Below, in pieces: positions 34,328-42,110 of a DNA stretch of 64,000 nucleotides. Position numbers and translations under genes: made by a program. This DNA comes from Xanthomonas maliensis (lineage in GTDB: Bacteria; Pseudomonadota; Gammaproteobacteria; Xanthomonadales; Xanthomonadaceae). Location: NCBI RefSeq assembly GCF_009192945.1, contig NZ_NSET01000006.1, forward strand, positions 124,001 through 188,000, read 5' to 3'. Below the pieces are notes generated by a model. It was not told where the DNA came from and ran no database searches. It worked only from the letters and a program-made list of their open reading frames with translations. Positions within the stretch are counted from its first letter, which is position 1, and every line of letters starts with the position of its first letter.

Positions 34328-35989
34328 ATGAGTGCCGTTCCAGACGATATTGCCGCCGATTTCATCGTCGAGGCCCAGGAAATCCTGGACCGCCTCGGCG
34401 AACAGCTGGTGTCGCTGGAACAGGCGCCGGACGAAGCAGACCAGCTCAATGCGGTCTTCCGTGGCTTCCATACGCTCAAGGGCGGCGCCGGCTTTCTGGC
34501 GATCAAGCCGATGGTCGAGCTGTGCCACGCCGCCGAGGAAACCCTGGGCATGGCGCGCTCGGGCGAAGCAGTGCTGCAAGCGCATCATTTCGATGCCGCC
34601 CAGCAGTCGCTGGACTACCTGCAGGCCATGCTGGATGCGATGTCCTCCGGCGAAACCGTGCCGCACGCACCTGCCACCCTGATCGCTCAGTTCGATGCCA
34701 AGGGCGCGCCGCCGGCCGTCAAGGCCGCGCCGAAGAGTGCCGCACCGAAGGCTGTCGCCGCCGCTGCACACGATGACGGCCATGCCCCGGCCGCGGGCAA
34801 GGCGGGCGGCAAGACCGCCGCCAAGGCCGGTGCCGAGGCCGAACAGACCGTGCGCGTGGATACCAAGCGCCTGGATGCGATCGTCAACCTGATCGGCGAA
34901 CTGGTGCTCTCGCGCAATCGCCTGAAGACCTTGCGCACCCGCCTGCGCGATGAAGAGCTGGATCGCGCGGTCAGTACGCTGGATATCGCCACCGCCCGCC
35001 TGCAGACCGCGGTCATGCGCACCCGCATGCAGCCGGTCAGCAAGGTGTTCTCGCGTTTCCCCAAGGTGGCGCGCGACGTCGCCCGTACCTTGTCCAAGGA
35101 AGTGGAACTGGAACTGATCGGCGCCGAGACCGAGCTGGACCGCAACCTGGTCGAGGCGCTGGCCGATCCGCTGGTGCACCTGGTGCGCAATGCGATCGAC
35201 CACGGCATCGAGGCGCCCACCCTGCGCGAGGCCACCGGCAAGCCGCGTAGCGGCCATGTGCGGCTGTCCGCCCAGCAGGAAGGCGACTACGTCAGCATCG
35301 AAATCCAGGACGACGGTGCCGGCATCGACCCCGAGCGTCTGCGCGAAAAGGCCCGCGAAAAAGGCCTGATCGACGCCGAGGCCGCCGCCCGCCTGAGCAC
35401 GGACGAGTGCTTGCACCTGATCTTCCTGCCCGGCTTTTCGACCAAGGCCGAGGTCACCGACATCTCCGGCCGCGGCGTCGGCATGGACGTGGTGCAGTCG
35501 CGCATCCGCGAATTGAGCGGGCAGATCCAGATCCAGTCCGAACTGGGTCGCGGCAGCCGCTTCATGATCCGCGTGCCGCTGACGCTGGCGATCCTGCCGA
35601 CCCTGCTGGTGCAGGCCGGCGAAGCCGTCTATGCCTTGCCGCTGGCGCGCGTGGTCGAAGTGCTGCATGCCCCGCAAACCTCGCTGGGCTGGTTCGACGG
35701 CCGCGCGGTCCTCGACCGTCGCTCGCATACGCTGCCGCTGATCGATCTGCGCCGCTGGCTGGGCGTACCGGCCGAACAACCGCCGCTGCTGACCGTGGTG
35801 CTGCTGCAGGCCGGCGAAACCCGCTTCGGCCTGGTCGTGGACCAGGTCCGCGGCCGCGAGGAAGTGGTGATCAAACCGCTGCCGCGCGCCCTGCGCGGCC
35901 TGCCCGGCTACGCCGGCGCCACCCTGATCGGCGACGGCCGCATGGCGCTGATCCTGGACGTGGACGGACTGCGCGCCAGCGATCATTGA
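34328..35989 (+). CDS. cheA: Chemotaxis histidine kinase CheA without a P2 domain
   Basis: 553 residues, shorter than typical CheA (650 or more). P1 carries the phospho-His in FRGFHTLKGGAGF (His48). Residues about 125-175 are only an Ala/Lys/Pro linker, with no P2 CheY-docking domain. P3 (VDTKRLDAIVNLIGELVLSR) is followed by P4 with N-box HLVRNAIDHGIE (about 284), G1 DDGAGIDPERL and G2 GRGVGMDVV (about 381), and P5 CheW-like sequence to the end. Member of the cheYZA set. The second CheA in the window keeps a P2-like domain, so this may be the minor or specialised kinase. Followed by a hairpin. Confidence 0.94.
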   Translation: MSAVPDDIAADFIVEAQEILDRLGEQLVSLEQAPDEADQLNAVFRGFHTLKGGAGFLAIKPMVELCHAAEETLGMARSGEAVLQAHHFDAAQQSLDYLQAMLDAMSSGETVPHAPATLIAQFDAKGAPPAVKAAPKSAAPKAVAAAAHDDGHAPAAGKAGGKTAAKAGAEAEQTVRVDTKRLDAIVNLIGELVLSRNRLKTLRTRLRDEELDRAVSTLDIATARLQTAVMRTRMQPVSKVFSRFPKVARDVARTLSKEVELELIGAETELDRNLVEALADPLVHLVRNAIDHGIEAPTLREATGKPRSGHVRLSAQQEGDYVSIEIQDDGAGIDPERLREKAREKGLIDAEAAARLSTDECLHLIFLPGFSTKAEVTDISGRGVGMDVVQSRIRELSGQIQIQSELGRGSRFMIRVPLTLAILPTLLVQAGEAVYALPLARVVEVLHAPQTSLGWFDGRAVLDRRSHTLPLIDLRRWLGVPAEQPPLLTVVLLQAGETRFGLVVDQVRGREEVVIKPLPRALRGLPGYAGATLIGDGRMALILDVDGLRASDH

Positions 35990-36011
35990 GGGCGCGTCAG
36001 CGCCCCTTATT
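35990..36011 (+). terminator. Hairpin terminator after cheA
   Basis: GGGCGC (35990-35995), loop GTCA, GCGCCC (36000-36005), then CTTATT. It is compact, with a modest T-rich tail, directly at the cheA stop. Confidence 0.5.
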
Positions 36012-36211
36012 GGGCGGCGCTGCGTTAAGAACGGCGCCTTCGCCCTGGTGCCGCAGGTCACGCATGCGGCGGTGCGCACGCAAGGCGTCTCATACCGAGA
36101 CGCTCCGCGCCAATCCACAGACAGTCGATTCCCTGATCGGCAAAAAGACGTACGCGCCGTTGGCCACGCGCGGCTGCCAGCGTCGGCTCGATCACGCTCT
36201 GCGGGCAAACA

Positions 36212-36658
36212 TCAACGCGTGTGCGGCGCCGCGCTGGGGCAATCGCCACCTCGATTGATCGACGCTGCGCACTCAAGCGCGGCATCGCGACCGTTGCGGA
36301 TGTCGGCCAGGGAACTGGCGATGGCCACATCGGGGAACACCCCCCGCCCTTCGAGCGAGAGACCACCGGCATCCTTGAAGGCGGCGATCGGGATATGGAT
36401 CCTCGCTCCCTGATCGAGCGAAAAGACTTGCGCAATCAGCACCTGCCCGGAGGTGGGCTGGCCAATCACCCGGGCGCGGCGATAGTGTTGCAGCGTCGCC
36501 GAAAGCACCTCGGCAGCGCTGGCGGTGGCTTCGCTGACAAGCACCGTGACCGGAACATCCGTCGCGTTCATTCCCCCCATGCCCGCCCAGGACTGCCGCG
36601 CCGTCCTCGAGGCTGGAACGGCAGCAGGTTGATCGCCGCAAGGCGGAGTCGGCAGCAG
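36212..36658 (-). pseudogene. Remnant of an S41-family (tail-specific-like) peptidase, C-terminal part
   Basis: On the minus strand an open frame (36580-36212) reads like the C-terminal part of a peptidase S41 domain: VPVTVLVSEATASAAEVLSA (nucleophile Ser region), HYRRARVIGQPTSGQVLI and GLSLEGRGVFPDV. The Lys that follows TFG in active CtpA-type enzymes reads Gln here (TSGQ). Just upstream (about 36580-36658) recognisable residues (INLLPFQP, DGAAVLGG) occur in shifted frames, and no N-terminal half exists. It is a decayed fragment, not a working gene. Confidence 0.65.
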
Positions 36659-36928
36659 TCCTGAGGCGTTCTCCCGTTACGTTGCGGTCACGGGCTGCAT
36701 GGCCAGCCTCCGTTGCAATCGGCCGCAGCAGCGTGTCGACGGCAAGGCCGCGACATCGCTCGCCGGCCGGTCCGTCGTTGACCTAACCGCTGATCGCCGC
36801 TGCCATTGCGCTGCTGGCCGCGAGCGCGATGGCTCGGGTCCGCTCAAGGCCTTGCGCATCGACAGGGAGCATCCTCCAGGGGATTGGGCGGCCTTCCTGG
36901 GAATCCTTGATGAGGCGATAAGGCTGGC

Positions 36929-37075
36929 TAAGAGCGGCTAACAAAACGTAGCGAGCAGCCGTCAGGTGGGCGCGGACGGCGCGCAGGAACCGCAGTGTAC
37001 GCGTGGTACATGAGGATTCCGAGCACCGTCCGCGCCCGCCTGACGGCTGCGCAGTCGTTTTATTAGCTGCTCTAA
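36929..37075. repeat. 147-bp extended palindromic element
   Basis: Arms 36929-36979 and 37026-37075 are inverse copies: TAAGAGCGGCTAACAAAACG at the left answers CGTTTTATTAGCTGCTCTAA at the right, followed inward by GCAGCCGTCAGGTGGGCGCG. The centre (36983-37020) is itself an imperfect palindrome around GTGTAC-GCGTG-GTACAT. There is no coding sense. It may be a MITE-like or dispersed repeat; an integron attC-like identity was considered but the core sites do not fit well. Confidence 0.7.
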
Positions 37076-37095
37076 GACCTAGGCGTTGGCGAAGC

Positions 37096-37450
37096 TCAGG
37101 CTTCTGCCACCGGTCGCAGCACATTGGCCGCGACCGTAATGCCTGGCGCCGAAAACCGCACCATCTCCACGCTCGCTACCTCGCCCATCGGCAGATCGGC
37201 CAGTCCATTGACGATATGGCAGATGGTGGGCAGTTGCTCGAAGCTGGCGCGATGCCAGCGTACGCCGCCGCCGGTGCCTGTCCAGCGCTGAAACTCGCTG
37301 TCGCCGAACTTGATCGCCGAGACGTCGGTTCCCGCACCGGGCAGCGGTGCCGAGGTGGTGACGTAGGTGACGTAGGCGACGTCGTCACCGCGGCATATGG
37401 CGTGCGACCAGCGTGGTGGGCCAGGGATGGCGTCGATGGGCGACCGCCCC
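37096..37450 (-). pseudogene. 3'-terminal fragment of a lost gene (possibly acetoacetate-decarboxylase-like)
   Basis: The minus-strand frame ending in TGA at 37098-37096 is open for over 110 codons and has protein-like composition: DDVAYVTYVTTSAPLPGAG, VSAIKFGDSEFQRWTG, RASFEQLPTICHIVNGLADL and NVLRPVAEA. No ATG, GTG or TTG start precedes this in frame before the reading enters the antisense of motC, so the 5' part is missing. The RASFEQLPT-x-x-HIVN pattern recalls acetoacetate-decarboxylase-like proteins, but I am not sure. With the S41 fragment, it shows that the 36.0-37.5 kb region is decayed. Confidence 0.45.
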
Positions 37451-37519
37451 CGCCGCCGGTAACGGAACGACCCACCGCCCAGAACGACAACTTTCTGGCG
37501 CGCCAGCCACTGGCCTCTA

Positions 37520-37546
37520 TCAAGTCCGCCGCACCTGGGCCGATAC
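37520..37546 (+). promoter_or_regulatory. Sigma28 (FliA) promoter of motCD
   Basis: TCAAGTCC (37520-37527), an 11-bp spacer, GCCGATAC (37539-37546): an almost ideal FliA promoter. The -10 ends 7 bp before the motC ATG (37554), so the transcript probably starts at the start codon. Confidence 0.85.
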
Positions 37547-37553
37547 CGCTTGC

Positions 37554-38294
37554 ATGGACAGATTGAGCCTCATTGGGTTGGTGTTGGCGATCGTGGCGAT
37601 CGTCGGCGGCAGCGTGTTGAAAGGTGCCGGCATTTCGTCGCTGTGGTCGCCGGCGGCCTTCGTGATCGTCATCGTCGGCACGGTGGCGGCGATCCTGCTG
37701 CATACCTCGCCGGCGGTTTTCCGGCGCGCCTTCAAGATCGTGCGCTGGGTGATCCGCCCGCCGACCAGCGACCGGCCGCAGTTGCTGGCGCGGATCGTCG
37801 AGTGGAGCAACATCGCCCGCCGCCAGGGCCTGCTTGGCCTGGAAGACCAGCTTGGCCGCCAGGACGATGCCTTTCTGCGCAAGGGCTTGCAGATGCTGGT
37901 CGACGGCGTCGAGCCGGAAGCCATGCGGCATATGCTCGAGATCGAGGTCGACAACCAAGAGCGTCAGGATCTTGCCGCGGCCAAGGTGTTCGAGGGGATG
38001 GGCATCTATGCGCCAACGCTGGGCATCATCGGTGCGGTGCTCGGCCTGATGGCGGTGATGAAGAACCTGGCCGACCCGGCCATGCTCGGCCATGGCATCG
38101 CCGCCGCCTTCACCGCCACCATCTACGGCATCGCCTCGGCCAATCTGCTGTTCCTGCCGGTGGCCGCCAAGCTCAAGAGCGTCATCCACTGCAGCAGCAA
38201 CGAGCGTGAAATGGCCATCGAGGGGCTGATCGCCATCGCTCAGGGCGAGAACCCACGCAACATCGAGGCCAAATTGGCAGGCTACTTGCATTGA
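37554..38294 (+). CDS. motC: Flagellar stator protein MotC (MotA family)
   Basis: 246 residues from ATG 37554 (MDRLSLIGLVLAIVAIVGG, the conserved MotC start). Four membrane segments: about 5-22, 33-52, about 145-165 (MGIYAPTLGIIGAVLGLMAV) and about 178-200 (AAFTATIYGIASANLLFLPV). The cytoplasmic loop carries the charged residues that act on FliG. Stator channel partner of MotD. No ribosome-binding site is visible upstream, consistent with the predicted leaderless transcript. motD follows after 7 bp. Confidence 0.94.
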   Translation: MDRLSLIGLVLAIVAIVGGSVLKGAGISSLWSPAAFVIVIVGTVAAILLHTSPAVFRRAFKIVRWVIRPPTSDRPQLLARIVEWSNIARRQGLLGLEDQLGRQDDAFLRKGLQMLVDGVEPEAMRHMLEIEVDNQERQDLAAAKVFEGMGIYAPTLGIIGAVLGLMAVMKNLADPAMLGHGIAAAFTATIYGIASANLLFLPVAAKLKSVIHCSSNEREMAIEGLIAIAQGENPRNIEAKLAGYLH

Positions 38295-38301
38295 CCCTGC
38301 C

Positions 38302-39276
38302 ATGGCACGCCGTCGCAACCACCACGAAGACCATGGCAACCACGAGGCGTGGGCGATTCCCTATGCCGATCTGATGACCTTGCTGCTGGCCTTCTTCGTG
38401 GTGATGTACGCCATCTCCTCGGTCAACGAAGGCAAGTACAAGGTGATGGCGCAGGCCCTGACCACCGCCTTCGGCGGCTCGTCCAAGAGCAGCGCACCGG
38501 TGCAGATCGGCAATACCCAGAGCCTGGGCGCCGATTACGACCGCCCGTCGGTGATCAAGGCCGGCGCGCCGATGACGGCCTCCAACGGCCCGACCGATCC
38601 GACCCTGCTGCCGTCGATGGCCGCACAGATGCGCATGCCGGTCTCCTTGCGCAACCAGGCCCAGCTGGCGCGCGCGCAGAAGCAGCTGGACACGGTGGCC
38701 GCGCAGCTGAGCAAGACGCTTTCGCCGCTGATCGACAAACAACTGATCACCGTCCGCCGCCGCGACCTGTGGATCGAGGTGGAGATCAATAGCGACATCC
38801 TGTTCGGTACCGGCTCGGCCGTCCTGGCCAGCAACGCCCGCGGCACCCTGGCCACCCTGGCCTCGGTGCTGCGCGACGCGCCCAATGGCGTGCGCGTGGA
38901 GGGCTATACCGACAACAAACCCATCGCCACCGCCCAGTTCCCGTCCAATTGGGAACTGTCGGCGGCGCGCGCCGCCAGCGTGGTGCATTTGTTCGCTGAC
39001 GAAGGCATGGACCCGCAGCGACTGGCGATGGTGGGGTATGGAGAATTCCGCGCACGTGCCGATAACAGCACCGAGGCGGGACGGAATGCGAACCGGCGTG
39101 TGGTGTTGATCATCCTCGCTGACTCGGCTGGCTCACTCGTGCCCGATCCGCCGTCGCAGATCCAAGCGACCGCCGCCGGGGCGCCGAAGCTTCCCAAGTC
39201 TGACGGCGGCCAAACGGCCGTCACCACCGAAAGCGGCACAAGTTCCGTTCCCGCCGTAATTGAAGGAGTGCACTGA
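38302..39276 (+). CDS. motD: Flagellar stator protein MotD (MotB family)
   Basis: 324 residues. The N-terminal segment AIPYADLMTLLLAFFVVMYA contains the proton-binding Asp (YADLMT, about 23). A plug and linker follow, then the OmpA-like peptidoglycan-binding domain: ILFGTGSAVLASNARGTL, VRVEGYTDNKPI, NWELSAARAASVVHLF and NRRVVLIIL. The Pro/Ala-rich C-terminal tail of about 50 residues is extra. MotD anchors the stator and carries the proton path. Its stop is 1 bp before parC. Confidence 0.94.
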   Translation: MARRRNHHEDHGNHEAWAIPYADLMTLLLAFFVVMYAISSVNEGKYKVMAQALTTAFGGSSKSSAPVQIGNTQSLGADYDRPSVIKAGAPMTASNGPTDPTLLPSMAAQMRMPVSLRNQAQLARAQKQLDTVAAQLSKTLSPLIDKQLITVRRRDLWIEVEINSDILFGTGSAVLASNARGTLATLASVLRDAPNGVRVEGYTDNKPIATAQFPSNWELSAARAASVVHLFADEGMDPQRLAMVGYGEFRARADNSTEAGRNANRRVVLIILADSAGSLVPDPPSQIQATAAGAPKLPKSDGGQTAVTTESGTSSVPAVIEGVH

Positions 39277-39277
39277 G

Positions 39278-40060
39278 ATGCGAATCTGGGCAATCGCCAA
39301 CCAAAAGGGCGGCGTGGGCAAGACCACCACCACCCTGGCACTGGGACGCGGCCTGGCCGCGCTCGGACACCGGGTGCTGTTGATCGACCTGGACCCGCAC
39401 TCGTCGCTGACCCGCGCCTTCGGCGTGGCCAGCGAGCCTCCGCCGCGCGGCGTGCTCGACCTGTTCGGCACGCCGCCGAGCGATCTGGCCAGTCTCCAGC
39501 ACGAGAGCGATGTCCCCGGCCTGTCCTATGTCTGCGCGCAGGCCGCGCTGGCCACGCTGGAGCGCCGCAGCGCCAACCAGCCTGGCCTTGGCCTGGCCCT
39601 GCAGAACGCCATGACCCGCCACGCCGGACAGCACGACTACATCCTGCTGGACTGCCCGCCGACGTTGGGCCTGTTGATGATCAACGCGCTGGCCGCCTGC
39701 GACCGCGTGGTGGTCCCGACCCAGGCCGAACCGCTGGCACTGCATGGCCTGGCCAGCATGGTACGCACCACCGACATGGTGCAGCGCTCGCGTCGGCGTC
39801 CGTTGCCGATGTCGATCCTGCCCACCCTGTTCGACCGTCGCACCCGCGCCGGCACCGAGACACTCAAGCAGATGCAGGCCACCTATGGCGACGCCGTCTG
39901 GGAAGACGCCATCCCGGTGGACACCCGCATCTGCAACGCGGCCGCCCTGACCCAACCGACGTTGAACGGTGAATACCAGGGCCGCGGCCTGTCGGCCTAT
40001 CGGCGTGCGCTGGAATGGGTGCTGGCCGACGACGTCCTTCGCATGGAGCAGGCCGCATGA
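39278..40060 (+). CDS. parC: ParA-like ATPase ParC, positions polar chemotaxis arrays
   Basis: 260 residues from ATG 39278, with GAAGGAG at 39262-39268. ParA/MinD ATPase: deviant Walker A IANQKGGVGKTTTTLALG, VLLIDLDPHSSLTRAFGV, then ILLDCPPTLGLLMINAL. Lying between the stator genes and a CheW-like gene, it matches the ParC of polar chemotaxis operons, which brings arrays to the cell pole and to daughter cells with ParP. A chromosome-partition ParA is unlikely, since no parB lies nearby. ATGA overlap with parP. Confidence 0.87.
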   Translation: MRIWAIANQKGGVGKTTTTLALGRGLAALGHRVLLIDLDPHSSLTRAFGVASEPPPRGVLDLFGTPPSDLASLQHESDVPGLSYVCAQAALATLERRSANQPGLGLALQNAMTRHAGQHDYILLDCPPTLGLLMINALAACDRVVVPTQAEPLALHGLASMVRTTDMVQRSRRRPLPMSILPTLFDRRTRAGTETLKQMQATYGDAVWEDAIPVDTRICNAAALTQPTLNGEYQGRGLSAYRRALEWVLADDVLRMEQAA

Positions 40061-41316
40061 GCAGCCCCAGCTCCAACGGTGAATTGGACGACTATCTGGA
40101 AGGGCTGCTGCACGACGGCGACGTCGCTGCGCCAGCGATGACCGCCACCGTGGCCGTCGCTGTCGCCGAACCGGAAGCCTCGCCGGCCGACACCGTTGCC
40201 GCGGCCCTCGCCGAGGTTGCCCTGGAGGCAACGCCGGCCGTGGCCGCGCCCGTGGTCGCGCCCAGCCCCGAGCAGATCGCCGCCAGCCTGTTGGCGGAAA
40301 TGGACGCCGACCCGGCCTTCGGCGCGCCCGCCGCGCCGGCCGCACCGACGCCCGAACAGATCGCCGCCAGCCTGTTGGCGGAAATGGATTCCGACCCGGC
40401 CTTTGGCGCCCCTGCCGCGCCGGCCGCGCCGACGCCCGAACAGATCGCCGCCAGCCTGCTGGCGGAAATGGACTCCGACCCGGCCTTCGGCGCCCCCGCC
40501 GCGCCCACGCCCGAACAGGTTGCGGCCAGCCTGTTGGCTGAAATGGACGCCGATCCGGCCTTTGGCGCCCCCGCCGCGCCCACGCCCGAAGCGATCGCGG
40601 CGAGCCTGCTGGCGGAAATGGACGCCGATCCCGCCTTCGGCGCCAGCGCACCCGCGGCCGACCTGCTCGCCAACGATTTGTTGGCCGAGATGGATGCCGA
40701 TCCGGCATTCGCCGCTGCGCCAGCACCGGCTGCCAAGCCGGCCAGCAAACCGGCCGCTGCAGCACCCGCCGCCCGCCCTGCGCCGGCGGCACGCCCGGCA
40801 CCGGCCCGGCCTGGCCCGGTCTATCCGCCGGCCTTGCAGGCGCTGCTGGCACCGGACCAGGCCTCGCAGATCAATGCCGAACGCCGTGCCAGCGAGCGCA
40901 GCTCGCGCTGGCTGCGCCTGCGCTGCGGCGAACAGACCTATGCGCTGGAATTGCTGAAGGTTCAGGAAGTGGTGCTGCCGGTGCCGCTGCTGCCCCTGCG
41001 CGGCACAGCCAACGCGATGCTCGGCATCATGAACCTGCGCGGCCAGGTGGTGCCGGTGATCGACCTGGGCCTGCACCTGGGCTCGTCGGCGGTCGACATG
41101 GACGTGCAGACCCGCGTGGTGGTGCTGGAAGAGAACGGCGAGACCATGGGCCTGCGCGTGTCGGCGGTCGAGGACGTCACCAGCCTCACCGACCAGCAGA
41201 TCGAGGCGCCGGACAACGCCCGCCTGTGCCGCATCTATAACAACCTGTTCCGAGGCGTCGCCCGCGTGGGGACGCATCCGATGATCCTGCTCGATGCCAG
41301 CCAGCTGCTGCACTGA
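40057..41316 (+). CDS. parP: ParP-like coupling protein: repeat-rich linker plus CheW-like domain
   Basis: 419 residues from ATG 40057 (overlaps parC). The N-terminal 35 residues contain LDDYLEGLLHDGD. About 69-225 hold six tandem copies of a ~25-residue unit with the core PEQIAASLLAEMD(A/S)DPAF, the last one divergent, followed by an Ala/Pro linker. The C-terminal ~145 residues are a CheW-like domain: LRLRCGEQTYALELLKVQEV, GIMNLRGQVVPVIDLGLHLG, ISAVEDVTS-like segment and HPMILLDASQLLH. ParP joins CheA and receptors into the polar array and is held by ParC. The repeat region looks disordered with helical spots and could give several binding sites; that is inference. Confidence 0.88.
   Translation: MSSPSSNGELDDYLEGLLHDGDVAAPAMTATVAVAVAEPEASPADTVAAALAEVALEATPAVAAPVVAPSPEQIAASLLAEMDADPAFGAPAAPAAPTPEQIAASLLAEMDSDPAFGAPAAPAAPTPEQIAASLLAEMDSDPAFGAPAAPTPEQVAASLLAEMDADPAFGAPAAPTPEAIAASLLAEMDADPAFGASAPAADLLANDLLAEMDADPAFAAAPAPAAKPASKPAAAAPAARPAPAARPAPARPGPVYPPALQALLAPDQASQINAERRASERSSRWLRLRCGEQTYALELLKVQEVVLPVPLLPLRGTANAMLGIMNLRGQVVPVIDLGLHLGSSAVDMDVQTRVVVLEENGETMGLRVSAVEDVTSLTDQQIEAPDNARLCRIYNNLFRGVARVGTHPMILLDASQLLH
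40264..40720 (+). repeat. In-frame tandem repeat within the parP-like gene (six units, ~75-84 bp)
   Basis: The units share CTG(T/C)TGGC(G/T)GA(A/G)ATGGA and code for LLAEMD(A/S)DPAF. Units 1-5 are close copies at about 40264-40650, and unit 6 (about 40667-40720) is diverged. Copy number could vary between strains. Confidence 0.85.
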
Positions 41317-41349
41317 GCCCCCGCCTGCGGTGCGGCGCCGATCCGGCGT

Positions 41350-41376
41350 TAAAGCTTTTCCTCCCCGCGCCGTTAG
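41350..41376 (+). promoter_or_regulatory. Sigma28 promoter of STAS-cheY-cheA2
   Basis: TAAAGCTT (41350-41357), an 11-bp spacer, GCCGTTAG (41369-41376). The leader is about 24 nt, with GGAG at 41398-41401 before the ATG. Confidence 0.8.
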
Positions 41377-41406
41377 TACGCATAGAACCATCCGTTCGGA
41401 GCAACG

Positions 41407-41715
41407 ATGAGCACCGTGACATTGGGCGAGGACCTCGGCATCGAGGCCAGCGCCGACCTCAAACAGAAGTTGGCCGCCGTCCTCAACCAGGATGCCGACC
41501 TGGTGCTCGACGCTAGCGCGGTCCGGCGCATCCATACCGCCAGCGTGCAGTTGCTGTGCGCGTTCGTGCAAAGCCGCCGCCAGGCCGGCCTGCAAACCGA
41601 ATTCGATGGCTGCAACGATACCTTTAGGGATGCGGCCCGTCTGCTCGGCGTTGCCGACGCGCTCGGGCTTTCTGCATCCAATGACAACCTGAAATCTGTG
41701 GAGAACGCCGCATGA
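41407..41715 (+). CDS. STAS-domain protein
   Basis: 102 residues from ATG 41407. A single STAS fold: LGEDLGIEASADLKQKLAAV, LVLDASAVRRIHTASVQLLC, then LQTEFDGCNDTFRDAARLLG. The Ser/Thr that partner kinases phosphorylate in anti-anti-sigma factors lies in the IHTASVQ loop (T/S present). Family members bind anti-sigma factors or transport partners. Here it leads a chemotaxis operon, overlapping the next gene by ATGA, so a chemotaxis function is likely; its exact partner is unknown. Confidence 0.82.
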   Translation: MSTVTLGEDLGIEASADLKQKLAAVLNQDADLVLDASAVRRIHTASVQLLCAFVQSRRQAGLQTEFDGCNDTFRDAARLLGVADALGLSASNDNLKSVENAA

Positions 41716-42077
41716 GCGCACGTATCTTGGTGGTGGACGATTCGGCGTCGATGCGCCAGATGGTCTCTTTCGCCCTCACCTCTGCCGGCTTTGCCGTCGA
41801 AGAAGCCGAAGACGGCGCCGTGGCCCTGGGCCGCGCCAAGGGCCAACGCTTCAATGCGGTGGTGACCGACGTGAACATGCCGAACATGGACGGCATTTCG
41901 CTGATCCGCGAGCTGCGCCAGCTGCCGGACTACAAGTTCACTCCGATGCTGATGCTGACCACCGAGTCGGCAGCCGACAAGAAGTCCGAAGGCAAGGCCG
42001 CCGGCGCGACCGGCTGGCTGGTCAAGCCGTTCAATCCAGAACAGCTGATCGCCACCGTTCAGAAAGTTCTGGGCTAA
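41712..42077 (+). CDS. cheY: CheY-type response regulator (second)
   Basis: 121 residues, a lone receiver domain: ILVVDDSASMRQMVSFAL, phospho-Asp in VVTDVNMPNMDG (about 53), TTESAADKKSEGK, and Lys in GWLVKPFNPEQLI. It belongs to the CheY group that is encoded directly before a large CheA, and is probably the main substrate or a phosphate sink of CheA2. Distinct from the cheY at 33310. Confidence 0.92.
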   Translation: MSARILVVDDSASMRQMVSFALTSAGFAVEEAEDGAVALGRAKGQRFNAVVTDVNMPNMDGISLIRELRQLPDYKFTPMLMLTTESAADKKSEGKAAGATGWLVKPFNPEQLIATVQKVLG

Positions 42078-42110
42078 TCCTTCCTCGCGTCACCATCGGA
42101 CTTCACGCCC

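Noticed and set aside
36929-37075. Integron attC site
   Set aside because: The palindrome ends resemble GTTAGC-type cores, but the standard R'' and R' consensus sites do not fit well and no integrase or cassette array is visible here.
39278-40060. Chromosome or plasmid partition ParA
   Set aside because: No parB or parS is present; operon context with stator and CheW-like genes fits the chemotaxis ParC.
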